From contig NZ_JBBOXF010000001.1 of NCBI RefSeq assembly GCF_038007465.1, forward strand, positions 3,979,001-4,043,000: a DNA stretch of 64,000 nucleotides, read 5' to 3'. The notes beneath the pieces were generated by a model. That model saw only the letters and a program-made list of their open reading frames with translations, was not told the origin of the DNA and searched no databases. The DNA is from Sporosarcina sp. FSL K6-1508 (GTDB taxonomy: Bacteria; Bacillota; Bacilli; Bacillales_A; Planococcaceae). Below are positions 56,345 to 64,000 of the stretch, in pieces (position 1 is the first letter of the stretch; each line of letters starts with the position of its first letter). A program made the position numbers and the translations under genes.

Positions 56345-56373
56345 ATTATATACAGAATAGCTGATGCATTCAA
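56345..56373 (-). promoter_or_regulatory. Promoter of the antisense RNA
   Basis: On the minus strand TTGAAT (56368-56373), a 17-bp spacer and TATAAT (56345-56350). It faces the toxin gene. It is stronger by consensus than the toxin promoter, as expected for an antitoxin in excess. Confidence 0.8.
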
Positions 56374-56545
56374 GCCAATAGCTGTTATTTTGGTATCTGT
56401 ATATTAAAAAGATTGAATTTTCCATTGGGTATTATTGCTCCCGGCTGCCATTTTTCGGAGCTGGGGTGTTGTTGACTTTCTTTGTCCTTATTTAGAGAAG
56501 GTAATCAAATTCTAAACGATTCAGCTCATGGTACCTGCAACTAAA

Positions 56546-58102
56546 TTAAAACATTTTAGTCGTCCAATTTTCACCGTTCCAAACGTCTGTCACAACGCCT
56601 TCATAAAAATCAGGTTCGTGAGAGATAAGCAAGACGCTTCCTTTGTATTCCTTCAGGGCGCGTTTCAATTCCTCTTTCGCCTCATGATCGAGGTGATTCG
56701 TCGGCTCATCGAGAACAAGCAAATTCGTTTCCCGGTTAATTAATTTACAGAGACGCACTTTCGCCCGTTCTCCACCGCTTAATACCTTCACTTTGCTTTC
56801 AATATGTTTTGTTGTCAATCCACATCTGGCCAATGCCGCACGTACTTCATATTGCGTAAAATGGGGGAAAGCTTCCCATACTTCTTCTAGGCAGGTATTG
56901 TTATTTTCCGCCTTTGCTTCCTGCTCGAAATACCCGATTTCCAAATGCTCACCACGTTCAACAGAACCTGAAAGTGCAGGGATTTCTCCAAGAATGCTCT
57001 TTAATAGCGTCGTTTTCCCGATCCCATTTGCACCCGACAAGGCGATTTTCTGCCCACGTTCCATCGTCAGATCCAAGGCCTTCGACAATGGCTCCTCATA
57101 TCCGATAACAAGTTCCTTCGTTTCGAATAGAAATCTTCCAGGCGTCCGTGCTTGTTTGAAATCGAATTGCGGCTTCGGCTTTTCAGCATCCAATTCGATG
57201 ACATCCATCTTGTCCAATTTCTTCTGACGAGACATGGCCATTCTGCTGGTCGCGGCATTCGCTTTATTGCGGGCCACGAAGTCTTTGAGATGTGCAATCT
57301 CCTTCTGTTGTTTCTTGAAGGCGGCCTCCACTTGCTGTTTCTTCATCTCATGCACACGCAAAAATTCATCATAATCCCCGGCATACCGAGTAATCTGTTG
57401 GTTCTCCATATGGTAGATAAGCTGTATGACACTATTCAAGAAAGGGATGTCATGAGATATTAATATGAACGCATTCGCATAGTTCTGTAAATAATTACGC
57501 AGCCAATCGATATGCTCTACATCCAAATAGTTTGTCGGCTCATCCAGGAGAAGGATATCCGGTTTTTCCAGCAATAACTTGCCGAGTAAAACCTTCGTCC
57601 GCTGTCCCCCGCTCAAGTCATGAACGTCACGATCCAAACCGAATTCATCCAATCCCAGTCCGTTCGCCACTTCCTCTACTTTCGAATCGATTATGTAAAA
57701 ATCATTATGCGTTAACGCTTCTTGTATTTCACCCGTCTCTTCAAGGAGCGCTTCCAGTTCATCCGCATCCACATCAGCCATCTTGGCGAATAGCGCGTTC
57801 ATTTCTGCCTCCTGATCATACAAATATTGAAAGGCAGTGCGTAGAACGTCACGGATGCTCATCCCCTGTTTCAACGCAACGTGTTGATCCAAATACCCGA
57901 CACGCACCCGCTTCGCCCAGCTCACTGTTCCCGCATCCGGCTCCAGCTTGCGCGTGATGATGTTCATGAAGGTAGATTTCCCTTCACCATTAGCACCGAC
58001 CAATCCAATATGTTCACCTTGCAATAAACGGAAAGAGACGTCTTCGAAAATCGCGCGATCCCCGAAACCGTGGCTTAAATTTGTTACAGTCAATAAACTC
58101 AT
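56546..58102 (-). CDS. yfmM: ABC-F family ATPase, YfmM-like
   Basis: 518 residues with two ABC cassettes and no membrane part. Walker A motifs are GANGEGKST (about 37) and GANGIGKTT (about 350); signatures are LSGGQRTKVLL and LSGGERAKVRLCKL. The interdomain linker (about 250-300, KKQQVEAAFKKQQKEIAHLK in outline) is the helical P-site tRNA-interaction motif of ABC-F proteins. The length and ends (LTVTNLSHGFGDRAIFEDVSFRLL in outline; GENWTTK) match B. subtilis YfmM. ABC-F proteins act on the ribosome, in translation or in antibiotic resistance. Neighbours give no hint of a resistance role. Confidence 0.92.
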   Translation of the reverse strand: MSLLTVTNLSHGFGDRAIFEDVSFRLLQGEHIGLVGANGEGKSTFMNIITRKLEPDAGTVSWAKRVRVGYLDQHVALKQGMSIRDVLRTAFQYLYDQEAEMNALFAKMADVDADELEALLEETGEIQEALTHNDFYIIDSKVEEVANGLGLDEFGLDRDVHDLSGGQRTKVLLGKLLLEKPDILLLDEPTNYLDVEHIDWLRNYLQNYANAFILISHDIPFLNSVIQLIYHMENQQITRYAGDYDEFLRVHEMKKQQVEAAFKKQQKEIAHLKDFVARNKANAATSRMAMSRQKKLDKMDVIELDAEKPKPQFDFKQARTPGRFLFETKELVIGYEEPLSKALDLTMERGQKIALSGANGIGKTTLLKSILGEIPALSGSVERGEHLEIGYFEQEAKAENNNTCLEEVWEAFPHFTQYEVRAALARCGLTTKHIESKVKVLSGGERAKVRLCKLINRETNLLVLDEPTNHLDHEAKEELKRALKEYKGSVLLISHEPDFYEGVVTDVWNGENWTTKMF

Positions 58103-58279
58103 ATGTTTTACACCTTTTCCTTCATTAAGAATGGTTCTACTTGTCCAGCGCTATCTTCAACTAATAATTGCCGAATCTTCTCCATTATATAGGGATTTAG
58201 CGGATGAAGATAGGATTTTAAGCTACGAAGTATTTGATTATTTCACATGCCAGGTACCCTAATTTTATCTCCACTGAAT

Positions 58280-59572
58280 TTAGTACGGTTCTTTTTTCTC
58301 TTTATAACGTTTCCAAACAATTAGCGGTATCAACAGCAATGATAGATACATACCGAGCAAACCTAAAACGGCATAACTGGAGTAGGCTACAATAATTCCT
58401 GACAGTATACTGCCCGCTGTTCCAGCTAAAGCAACCCACACATCAACAGAACCTTGTGTTTTTGCGCGTGTTTTCATATCAGTCGAATCGATTATGATGG
58501 CTGTTCCACTGATTAAGCCAAAATTCCATCCAAGGCCCAGCAATATCAAAGCAATCGTTAACCAGGCCATGGAATCACCTGGAGCAAAGGCTGCAATGAA
58601 ACCTGCGACTGATAAAGTGACACCCGAAGCAATGACCATAGCTGTACGTCCGACTTTGTCGACTAATAGACCTGTCCCAAGCGATGGCAAATACATTGCC
58701 GCGATATGCAAACTAATCACCATTCCAACGACTGTCAGTCCAGACCCATGATTTTGCATATGAATTGGTGTCATCGTCATGATTGCTACCATGATGAGAT
58801 GAGACAAGACGAGAACCATCGCACCGACAACAATACCAATTCGGTTTATTTTATAATGTAGTTTTTTACTTACTTCTGTACTGTTTGAATCAACTTGCAC
58901 TTCCTGCTGTACAGCAATTGCTTTTGCAACCAGAAATGGGTCAGGACGTAAATACAGAAATAATGTTAGCCCTGCTACGAGGTACGCAGCTGCTGCTAAT
59001 ATGAATGGCCCTGCCAGAGCTGGAATCCCCAATGTCATTGCGAAGTTCCCCATCGGTGTCACTAAATTCGGGCCGGCCACTGCACCAATAGTAGTAGAAA
59101 CCATCGCGATACTGATCGCTGTCGCGCGTTGCTTTTCATTGGCTAAATCTGTTCCGGCATAACGTGCCTGTAAATTCGTCGATGTACCTGCTCCATAGAC
59201 GAATAACGAAATAAACAATAATACCACATTGTCAATTGTTGTTGCGAGAATGACACCCATTGCCCCGATCCCACCGGTGATGAACCCGAGTGAAAGCCCG
59301 TAACGACGACCGAAACGCTGTGAAATCCTGCCAACTAAGAACGCAGAAAGCGCTGAACCAAGCGTAAACAAGGCGGCCGGCACCCCTGCATAGCTTGCAG
59401 TGCCTAACATATCCCTAGCAATTAACGCACCAACAGTAATCCCTGCCGCAAGTCCTGCCCCGCCAAATATTTGTGACATTACAACAACAAACAGCGATCT
59501 TTTATAGAGCTTTTGTTGTTCCTCAATTGAATCTACATAGTGCGCTATTTCCGTGAAATCTCTTTTCCTCAT
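58280..59572 (-). CDS. MFS transporter (DHA1-like)
   Basis: 430 residues with 12 helices. Motif A is VGRISQRFGRRYGLSLG in outline (helix 2-3 loop); FISLFVYGAGTSTNLQARYAGTDLA lies in helix 4-5, and a long central loop (about 215-245) separates the halves. The start (MRKRDFTEIAHYVDSIEEQQKLYKRSLF in outline) is a soluble N-terminal stretch. The ATG at 59572 follows AAGGGGG; a GTG at 59590 is inside it. Substrate unknown. Confidence 0.85.
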   Translation of the reverse strand: MRKRDFTEIAHYVDSIEEQQKLYKRSLFVVVMSQIFGGAGLAAGITVGALIARDMLGTASYAGVPAALFTLGSALSAFLVGRISQRFGRRYGLSLGFITGGIGAMGVILATTIDNVVLLFISLFVYGAGTSTNLQARYAGTDLANEKQRATAISIAMVSTTIGAVAGPNLVTPMGNFAMTLGIPALAGPFILAAAAYLVAGLTLFLYLRPDPFLVAKAIAVQQEVQVDSNSTEVSKKLHYKINRIGIVVGAMVLVLSHLIMVAIMTMTPIHMQNHGSGLTVVGMVISLHIAAMYLPSLGTGLLVDKVGRTAMVIASGVTLSVAGFIAAFAPGDSMAWLTIALILLGLGWNFGLISGTAIIIDSTDMKTRAKTQGSVDVWVALAGTAGSILSGIIVAYSSYAVLGLLGMYLSLLLIPLIVWKRYKEKKEPY

Positions 59573-59807
59573 ATTCCGCCCCCTTCCCACGCCCCACGTG
59601 ATACGTTTTTTTGAAAAAGCACCTATTGATAGCTAACAACCGTCTATCCTACTTAGTGGAGTTTCTAACCATTCCCAAAATTCCATACCAGACACAAAGA
59701 CAAAATGGTCGCACGTACAAAAAATTATACAAAAAAGGTCATAAGGTCAAGTAGATATCTCATTTCCTTTGTATTATTATCCAATAATAGATCCCTATCA
59801 GTAATGC

Positions 59808-60323
59808 TCAGATTCCATTCAATACTCCCAACGTCTCCAAAACATGTTCGAGAAAATCTGCAATGTCATCCATATGCCCTTCATTCATTTTGGACTTGAA
59901 TTTAACTTCAATACTGTCAAGATAACTTGATGCTTCTTGTTCAAATACGAAGCTCAGTATTTGTGTTAATTCAATTTCATCTTCCCAAATAGTGTTTAGT
60001 GCTTGCTCAATCTGTTTGCACTGTATAGCAACATTTTGAACACTTTTGTTAAATCGCAGTAACAAGGAACAACCGAAATTCTTTCCAGGCAGCTCCAATA
60101 TCTCCCCCGCCAAATCTTCTACGGATGCCCCCAATACAATTTCCGCCGTTACATCCGGTTGATTGACTAGTGTAAATTGAACAGCAAAATCCCTGGCAAG
60201 AATGGAAAAATCCATTCGATCAATCCGGTTCGTAATCGTTATTTTTCGATCTAAGTTATCGAGATCATACACTTGGTTTTCAAATGCTACTTTTAAATTC
60301 TCAAAAATTGTTGGATCGTACAA
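59808..60323 (-). CDS. Uncharacterised protein
   Basis: 171 residues, acidic, no membrane helices or signal peptide. Start MYDPTIFENLKVAFENQVYDL; a beta-rich middle (IVLGASVEDLAGEILELPGKNFGCSLLLRFNKS in outline) and a helical, acidic end (MNEGHMDDIADFLEHVLETL). I do not recognise a family. The TTG start at 60323 follows GGAGGA by 6 nt; codons upstream to 60356 overlap this SD. Flanked by the MFS gene and repeat block C. Confidence 0.72.
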   Translation of the reverse strand: MYDPTIFENLKVAFENQVYDLDNLDRKITITNRIDRMDFSILARDFAVQFTLVNQPDVTAEIVLGASVEDLAGEILELPGKNFGCSLLLRFNKSVQNVAIQCKQIEQALNTIWEDEIELTQILSFVFEQEASSYLDSIEVKFKSKMNEGHMDDIADFLEHVLETLGVLNGI

Positions 60324-60461
60324 TTTGATTCCTCCAAACAACGTTATCATGTACAAAATGAGTAAAGGGTCATCTATCCCATAGAAACATCATATAGTAT
60401 TCCGATTTTAAGTATTGTTTTATTTTCCGTAACATTTCTTATATTTCTTTCTTTATATAAT

Positions 60462-61050
60462 GAATTAAAGAATCCCATTGAATCTGCTGTGGCGCTCAAT
60501 AATGAGGGAGTTGTAATTCGGAATGTGGATTATAGATCGCTTGGCGCTTTGGGGATGCCTTTCGCCGTGAGCCTGGATTAGCGCTTCGCATCCAGTCTTA
60601 CGGCTTCGGCGACCCCTTTGCCGCGCCGGCGCTAGGGTGTTCATTATCGAGAGAAATTTGATTTTGAGATGTATATGCCGAGAGTATATGTGATTACTAG
60701 TTGATACTATATAAATTGAAATAAAGAACTCCATCGAATCGCTCCGGCGCTAGGGGATGCCTTCCGCCATAAGCCAAGCAGCTTCGCCGCCAGTCTTATG
60801 GCTTCGGCTACCCCTGCTAAGGCGCCTTCGCTCAGTTTATACAACGGATTCAATAGTTCAACATATAGAATTAGAGTCAAGAAAGACGCACTCCAGATTG
60901 CAGATTTCATCCCCGATAATGAAATGCGCTTTCTCAAATAGACCATCCAGCGCAGGCGCGACTTCGTGGTAGCCGGAGCGATAAGACTGAAAGTGCTCTC
61001 CTTTCCGGCTTATCACGGGAGGCATCCACAAAGCTCCGAAGCGGTATTAG
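60462..61050 (-). repeat. Composite repeat block C, inverted (M3-M2-M1 in plus-strand order)
   Basis: The same three module types as blocks A and B but reversed: M3 (about 60545-60640, intact hairpin with CAGTCTTACGGCTTCGGCG), M2 (about 60743-60835), M1 (about 60945-61045). The linkers between them also match those of A (for example the stretch GATACTATATAAATTGAAAT and TTTCATCCCCGATAATG). It lies between the uncharacterised genes at 59.8 and 61.3 kb. Confidence 0.87.
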
Positions 61051-61268
61051 TAGGAGGTCTAGTTAATTCCTAGTTTTGATAATTTTTAAGCTACATACCA
61101 AAAGCTCTAGTAAAGCGCATACACCGTATTCATAGTAAAAGTGTCTTAAATGTAGAGTACTTGTGCGACAAATAGTCACGAAAGTTTCTTGCACAACGTG
61201 CTTCAAATTAGTGTCAGATACCAGGTTCCCGACACTATTTGAACACGTGCTGTCACCATCGCTTTTCA

Positions 61269-61802
61269 TTAATCTTTATCTTCGGTTAAATCTGAAATGA
61301 AAAAGGGTTCGATGCCAGTTTCTATAAAGAAACTCTTCATGGAAGGTCGTTCAATTGCAGTATTCGGCTGTAAAACCTCTTGCCTAAGACGCGCACACCA
61401 TGCTGTGTCCAATTCTGGAAAACTTTCTTCATACGTCAACGTTCTTTCTTCTTCAATATGAATGAAAAACCATATAATGAACGCGTACATTACGGGAAAA
61501 TCTCGCTGAATAGCCTGTTGTTGTGTTACAAAGGCCTTCATATAATGATGAAGCTCATGCCACTGCCACTCGTCAAAAGCACCATCGAACTTTCTTAAAT
61601 GCTGGGGAGTAAATGAAAAACAACTCCCAGAATGCCATGTACCAAGCATCATCGTAAAAGCCATCAACGCACTTTTACGCACTTCCCTGTCTTTATCATC
61701 CATATATAAATCGTAACGGGCGTACTCGCCAACTTTGCCTGTATCAAAATAACCCACACCGACACCCGTTATAATGTCTTTTACTTTTTCTATAATCGAC
61801 AT
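61269..61802 (-). CDS. Uncharacterised protein
   Basis: 177 residues, helical and rich in Trp, Glu and Asp, with WQWHELHHYMKAFVTQQQAIQ in outline near 80-100 and a hydrophobic AFIIWFFIHIEEERTL segment. No family recognised. It follows the TPR gene by 9 bp, so they are probably co-transcribed. An 0.2-kb stretch upstream of the window-left side (61051-61268) holds no gene; it contains a short GTGTCAG/CCGACAC pairing near 61212-61235. Confidence 0.72.
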   Translation of the reverse strand: MSIIEKVKDIITGVGVGYFDTGKVGEYARYDLYMDDKDREVRKSALMAFTMMLGTWHSGSCFSFTPQHLRKFDGAFDEWQWHELHHYMKAFVTQQQAIQRDFPVMYAFIIWFFIHIEEERTLTYEESFPELDTAWCARLRQEVLQPNTAIERPSMKSFFIETGIEPFFISDLTEDKD

Positions 61803-61811
61803 TCGACACCC

Positions 61812-62267
61812 CTATCTTTGCACATAATGCATGAGCTCCTTCCTGTACTTCGCGATTTCTTTGCTCGGCTTCGGATCCAGTAATAACTGCATAAGATCGA
61901 CTATCGCTTGCTTTGGATTTCCTAACTTATAGTGTGCAATTGTTGACATCGCGCGGAAAGCTTCTGAATCACCATATTCACAAATTCCTTTATCCAAGAT
62001 ACGTTCAGCTTGCTTATACTGATGCAGTTCAAAATAATTACAGGCAAGATCCATATAGGCTTTTTTCAATAATTCTTTTGACAACCCTTGTTCGATTGCT
62101 TGCTTATAATTATCGATTGCCTGCTGTGCATGTGCTTGAATGCTATAATTCCACGCACACTCAAAATAGATACGACTATCTTTCAATTCAATACTTTCCA
62201 GTAATGCAGTAGATCCGGCGATATCACCCTCACGCCGCATTTCAATTGCTTGTTGCAACCTTTCCAA
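61812..62267 (-). CDS. Small TPR-repeat protein
   Basis: 151 residues, all helical, with tetratricopeptide-like repeats: SRIYFECAWNYSIQAHAQQAIDNYKQAIEQG, KKAYMDLACNYFELHQYKQAERILDKGI and SEAFRAMSTIAHYKLGNPKQAIVDLMQLL in outline. A protein-interaction module; partner unknown. I place the start at TTG 62267, 7-8 nt after AAGGGGGG; the frame is open to 62312, but those codons lie before or within that SD. It precedes the uncharacterised gene at 61802 by 9 bp. Confidence 0.78.
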   Translation of the reverse strand: MERLQQAIEMRREGDIAGSTALLESIELKDSRIYFECAWNYSIQAHAQQAIDNYKQAIEQGLSKELLKKAYMDLACNYFELHQYKQAERILDKGICEYGDSEAFRAMSTIAHYKLGNPKQAIVDLMQLLLDPKPSKEIAKYRKELMHYVQR

Positions 62268-62336
62268 TGTTAAAGCCCCCCTTAGATCTATATAAAAGTA
62301 CTCAGTAAGCAACCTCTTTCAAAGGATAGGTTAACT

Positions 62337-63077
62337 CTATTCCACATTACCTTTTGCTTCATTCACAATTTGCTTTAAATACCCTTTTGGAATGGGCTCT
62401 GTTAATGGAAAGTGTCGTGTAAATGTCTGATCTTTTGTCGTAATGATTTCAAGCAGTAATTCATCGTGCGAGCTAAGTTTATATGGCCCGTTAATAAGAA
62501 CTTCGGTAGATTGTCCTTTTGTTAAAACTAATGGCAACTTAGCATCTTCAAAAGAAATCGTCGCGACGCTATCATAGTGGCCAATCGTATCAATTATGAC
62601 ATCTTCGGGTGCTGTAAATGTATATTGGAGTTCTTCATTTTTCTTCGTTACCTCAACCGCCTCATCTTTCAATAAAAGCACGAGTATTGTCGCAATCGGT
62701 GAATAGGATTCAAACGAAATTTCTGCGGAGACGGCACGGCCTTTCAGAGATAGAAAATATGCAAGTTGATCGTCTGTCAGTTCAACGGCATCTTCTCGCA
62801 ACTCATAGCCATCTTGTTTTTCCAGTACTTGTGTATATTCCGTTTCACCATCCCAATTTCCATTCGTACGTGGCGGATAAAAACCTTTTGTACCGTATGC
62901 AATTTCCATTACGTATGTATTATCGGTATTCTCAACTATATAGGAGACTGCCAGCGTTTTTGCGGCCTCGTCAAATTGGACAGACATCACAATTGGCTCT
63001 TCCAAATGTGCTTTGGGCCAGACAAAATACGCTCCTACTGCTAAAATTAGCACTAAAGTCAAAATCCACTTTTTCAC
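62337..63077 (-). CDS. Uncharacterised membrane-anchored protein
   Basis: 246 residues. One N-terminal hydrophobic segment (residues 4-20, WILTLVLILAVGAYFVW) without a lipobox; the rest is acidic, beta-rich and extracellular, with VSYIVENTDNTYVMEIAYGTKGFYPPR in outline (like a cell-surface immunoglobulin-type domain). No family recognised. It lies upstream of the TPR gene (69 bp); an operon of three genes is possible. Confidence 0.72.
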   Translation of the reverse strand: MKKWILTLVLILAVGAYFVWPKAHLEEPIVMSVQFDEAAKTLAVSYIVENTDNTYVMEIAYGTKGFYPPRTNGNWDGETEYTQVLEKQDGYELREDAVELTDDQLAYFLSLKGRAVSAEISFESYSPIATILVLLLKDEAVEVTKKNEELQYTFTAPEDVIIDTIGHYDSVATISFEDAKLPLVLTKGQSTEVLINGPYKLSSHDELLLEIITTKDQTFTRHFPLTEPIPKGYLKQIVNEAKGNVE

Positions 63078-63342
63078 TTCATTACCTCCGCGCCTGTATT
63101 ATTTTAAAACTTCAGATTCCGTGATTCGTCAACTGAAATTGATAAACAGAATGCTTATTAATTTTACTCTATCATAACTATTGGTAAAAGGCCCCAAGTT
63201 ATAAAACTGTTTAGAATTACTTTACAGGCTGGAGCAAATTTACTAAAACAAGCGGCTTGGTTGTTGATTGATTATTATTAGGGCTTGATAAACCTTTAAC
63301 GGCATGGTAAATTGAAAATGGAAAATTTCATACGGAAATCAA
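63078..63342 (+). promoter_or_regulatory. Upstream region of pbuE with its promoter
   Basis: A 265-bp intergenic stretch. TTGATA (63285-63290), 17-bp spacer, TAAATT (63308-63313) is a plausible promoter; the transcript would start about 63320, 25 nt before the aptamer. I see nothing else in it. Confidence 0.55.
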
Positions 63343-63407
63343 TATGTATAACCTCAATAATATGGTTTGAGGGTCTCTACCAGGAACCGTTAAATCCTGA
63401 TTACAAA
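63343..63407 (+). ncRNA. Purine riboswitch, adenine class (pbuE type)
   Basis: TGTATAACCTCAATAATATGG, then TTTGAGGGTCTCTACCAGG and AACCGTTAAATCCTGATTACA (segments given in outline) follow the pbuE aptamer of B. subtilis almost base for base. P2, P3 and the loops are recognisable. In GATTACA (63399-63405) the specificity base is T (63401, the U74 position), so adenine rather than guanine is the ligand. Confidence 0.95.
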
Positions 63408-63440
63408 AGTGCTACTCACTTTGTAATCGGGATTTTTTTA
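63394..63440 (+). terminator. Expression platform of the riboswitch: terminator
   Basis: ATCCTGATTACAAAAGTG pairs with CACTTTGTAATCGGGAT, followed by TTTTTTA. The left arm overlaps the 3' side of aptamer helix P1, so adenine binding should prevent termination (ON switch). Confidence 0.9.
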
Positions 63441-63547
63441 TTTCAAAAAATCTATTAACGGGTACATTGATAGCATTTTCCTGAATGGAAAAATAGAAAA
63501 GTTGAACGAAAGAATTCATTCATTCAACATATATAGGAGGAAATAAA

Positions 63548-64000
63548 ATGGATTTCAGAGTTTTTATACTTGCGGCATCTACAATTACAGTAGGGCTCGT
63601 TGAATTGATTGTGGGAGGGATATTACCGATTATCGCGGACGACTTAGACGTCACAATTGGAACCGCAGGGCAGCTTATTACGGTTTTCGCTCTTGTTTAT
63701 GCAATTGCTGGACCTGTTCTTTTATCACTTACCGCAAAAGTCGAGCGAAAAAAACTGTATCTGATTACGTTATCCGTATTTTTCGTCGGAAATATAATGA
63801 CTTACTTCAGCCCTACATTTTCATTTCTCATGATCGCGAGGATTATTACTTCGATGAGTGCAGCTTTGGTTATTGTTCTTTCCCTGACCATAACAGCAAG
63901 GATTGTAGATGCTCCACGTCGGGCAAAAGCATTGGGCTACATATACATGGGCATTAGTTCGTCCCTCGTATTGGGCGTTCCTTTAGGAATCATCATTACA
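63548..64000 (+). CDS. pbuE: Purine efflux transporter PbuE, 5' part (cut by window end)
   Basis: The first 151 codons of an MFS transporter. MDFRVFILAASTITVGLVELIVGGILPIIADDL in outline matches B. subtilis PbuE (MNFKVFLLAASTIAVGLVELIVGGILPQIANDL), the hypoxanthine/purine-base efflux pump. Further motifs are AGQLITVFALVYAIAGPVLL, then KVERKKLYLI and FSFLMIARII. AGGAGG lies 7 nt before the ATG. Expression is controlled by the adenine riboswitch just upstream. The rest of the protein lies outside the window. Confidence 0.93.
   Translation, partial: MDFRVFILAASTITVGLVELIVGGILPIIADDLDVTIGTAGQLITVFALVYAIAGPVLLSLTAKVERKKLYLITLSVFFVGNIMTYFSPTFSFLMIARIITSMSAALVIVLSLTITARIVDAPRRAKALGYIYMGISSSLVLGVPLGIIIT

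Noticed and set aside
1..64000. tRNA, rRNA, prophage or integrative element
   Set aside because: No cloverleaf, rRNA segment, integrase or phage structural gene was recognised in the window.

Overview
The window looks like a chromosomal segment of a low-GC, endospore-forming Bacillota, most likely Planococcaceae/Bacillaceae (a Sporosarcina- or Lysinibacillus-like genome). The evidence is an AT-rich base composition, AGGAGG-type ribosome binding sites, a complete GerA-type germinant receptor operon with a small D subunit, a Tlp spore protein gene, and B. subtilis-like regulation (GlpP and GlcT antitermination, a ROK-type XylR with its operator, a pbuE adenine riboswitch). I see no rRNA, tRNA, CRISPR array or prophage. 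The genus is inference.

Layout. 0-8 kb: the 5' end of an RNase J gene, a Ca2+/H+ antiporter, an HpaB-type flavin monooxygenase, and the glycerol regulon glpD-glpP-glpF-glpK (minus strand) with two GlpP-type leader terminators. 8-12.6 kb: a DUF4309 lipoprotein, then a plus-strand PTS operon (EIIA, GlcT-like antiterminator, NagE-like EIICB) behind a ptsG-type RAT/terminator, then tlp. 12.7-13.7 kb: a composite repeat block with a 263-bp MITE at its end. 13.8-18 kb: two near-duplicate LysE exporters around an MFS exporter, then an amino-acid permease. 18-24.4 kb: a membrane-anchored serine hydrolase and the gerA-type operon (A-C-D-B). 24.8-26.8 kb: MarR plus a DHA2 efflux pump.

26.8-37 kb: the xylose locus xylF-G-H-A-xylB-gfo (minus strand), with divergent xylR and a perfect xylO palindrome. 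xylF carries an in-frame TAA, and a 1-kb composite repeat separates xylA from xylB. 37-41.4 kb: YugN-like, GNAT, DUF2691, alpha/beta hydrolase and beta-lactamase-fold genes. 41.4-47.6 kb: an oppABCDF-type peptide transporter with repeat modules between A and B and next to F. 47.7-49.3 kb: an IS1182-like insertion sequence with 17-bp terminal repeats and a 4-bp target duplication, just upstream of oppA. 49.3-60.3 kb: DUF3899, M19 dipeptidase, DbpA helicase, SelO, GNAT, a degenerate M50-like protein, a complete type I toxin-antitoxin locus, a YfmM-type ABC-F protein, an MFS transporter and an uncharacterised gene. 60.4-64 kb: an inverted composite repeat, three uncharacterised genes, and pbuE (cut by the window end) behind an adenine riboswitch.

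The most interesting structures outside the obvious genes are: (i) a bsrG/SR4-like type I toxin-antitoxin locus at 56.04-56.37 kb, with toxin promoter, SD-sequestering hairpin, 5'-3' pairing, antisense promoter and both terminators visible; (ii) a family of hairpin-rich repeats found as composite blocks at three sites and as single modules or remnants at three others; (iii) a MITE whose ends match the IS1182-like element 34 kb away, each with a 4-bp target duplication; (iv) the nonsense-interrupted xylF.
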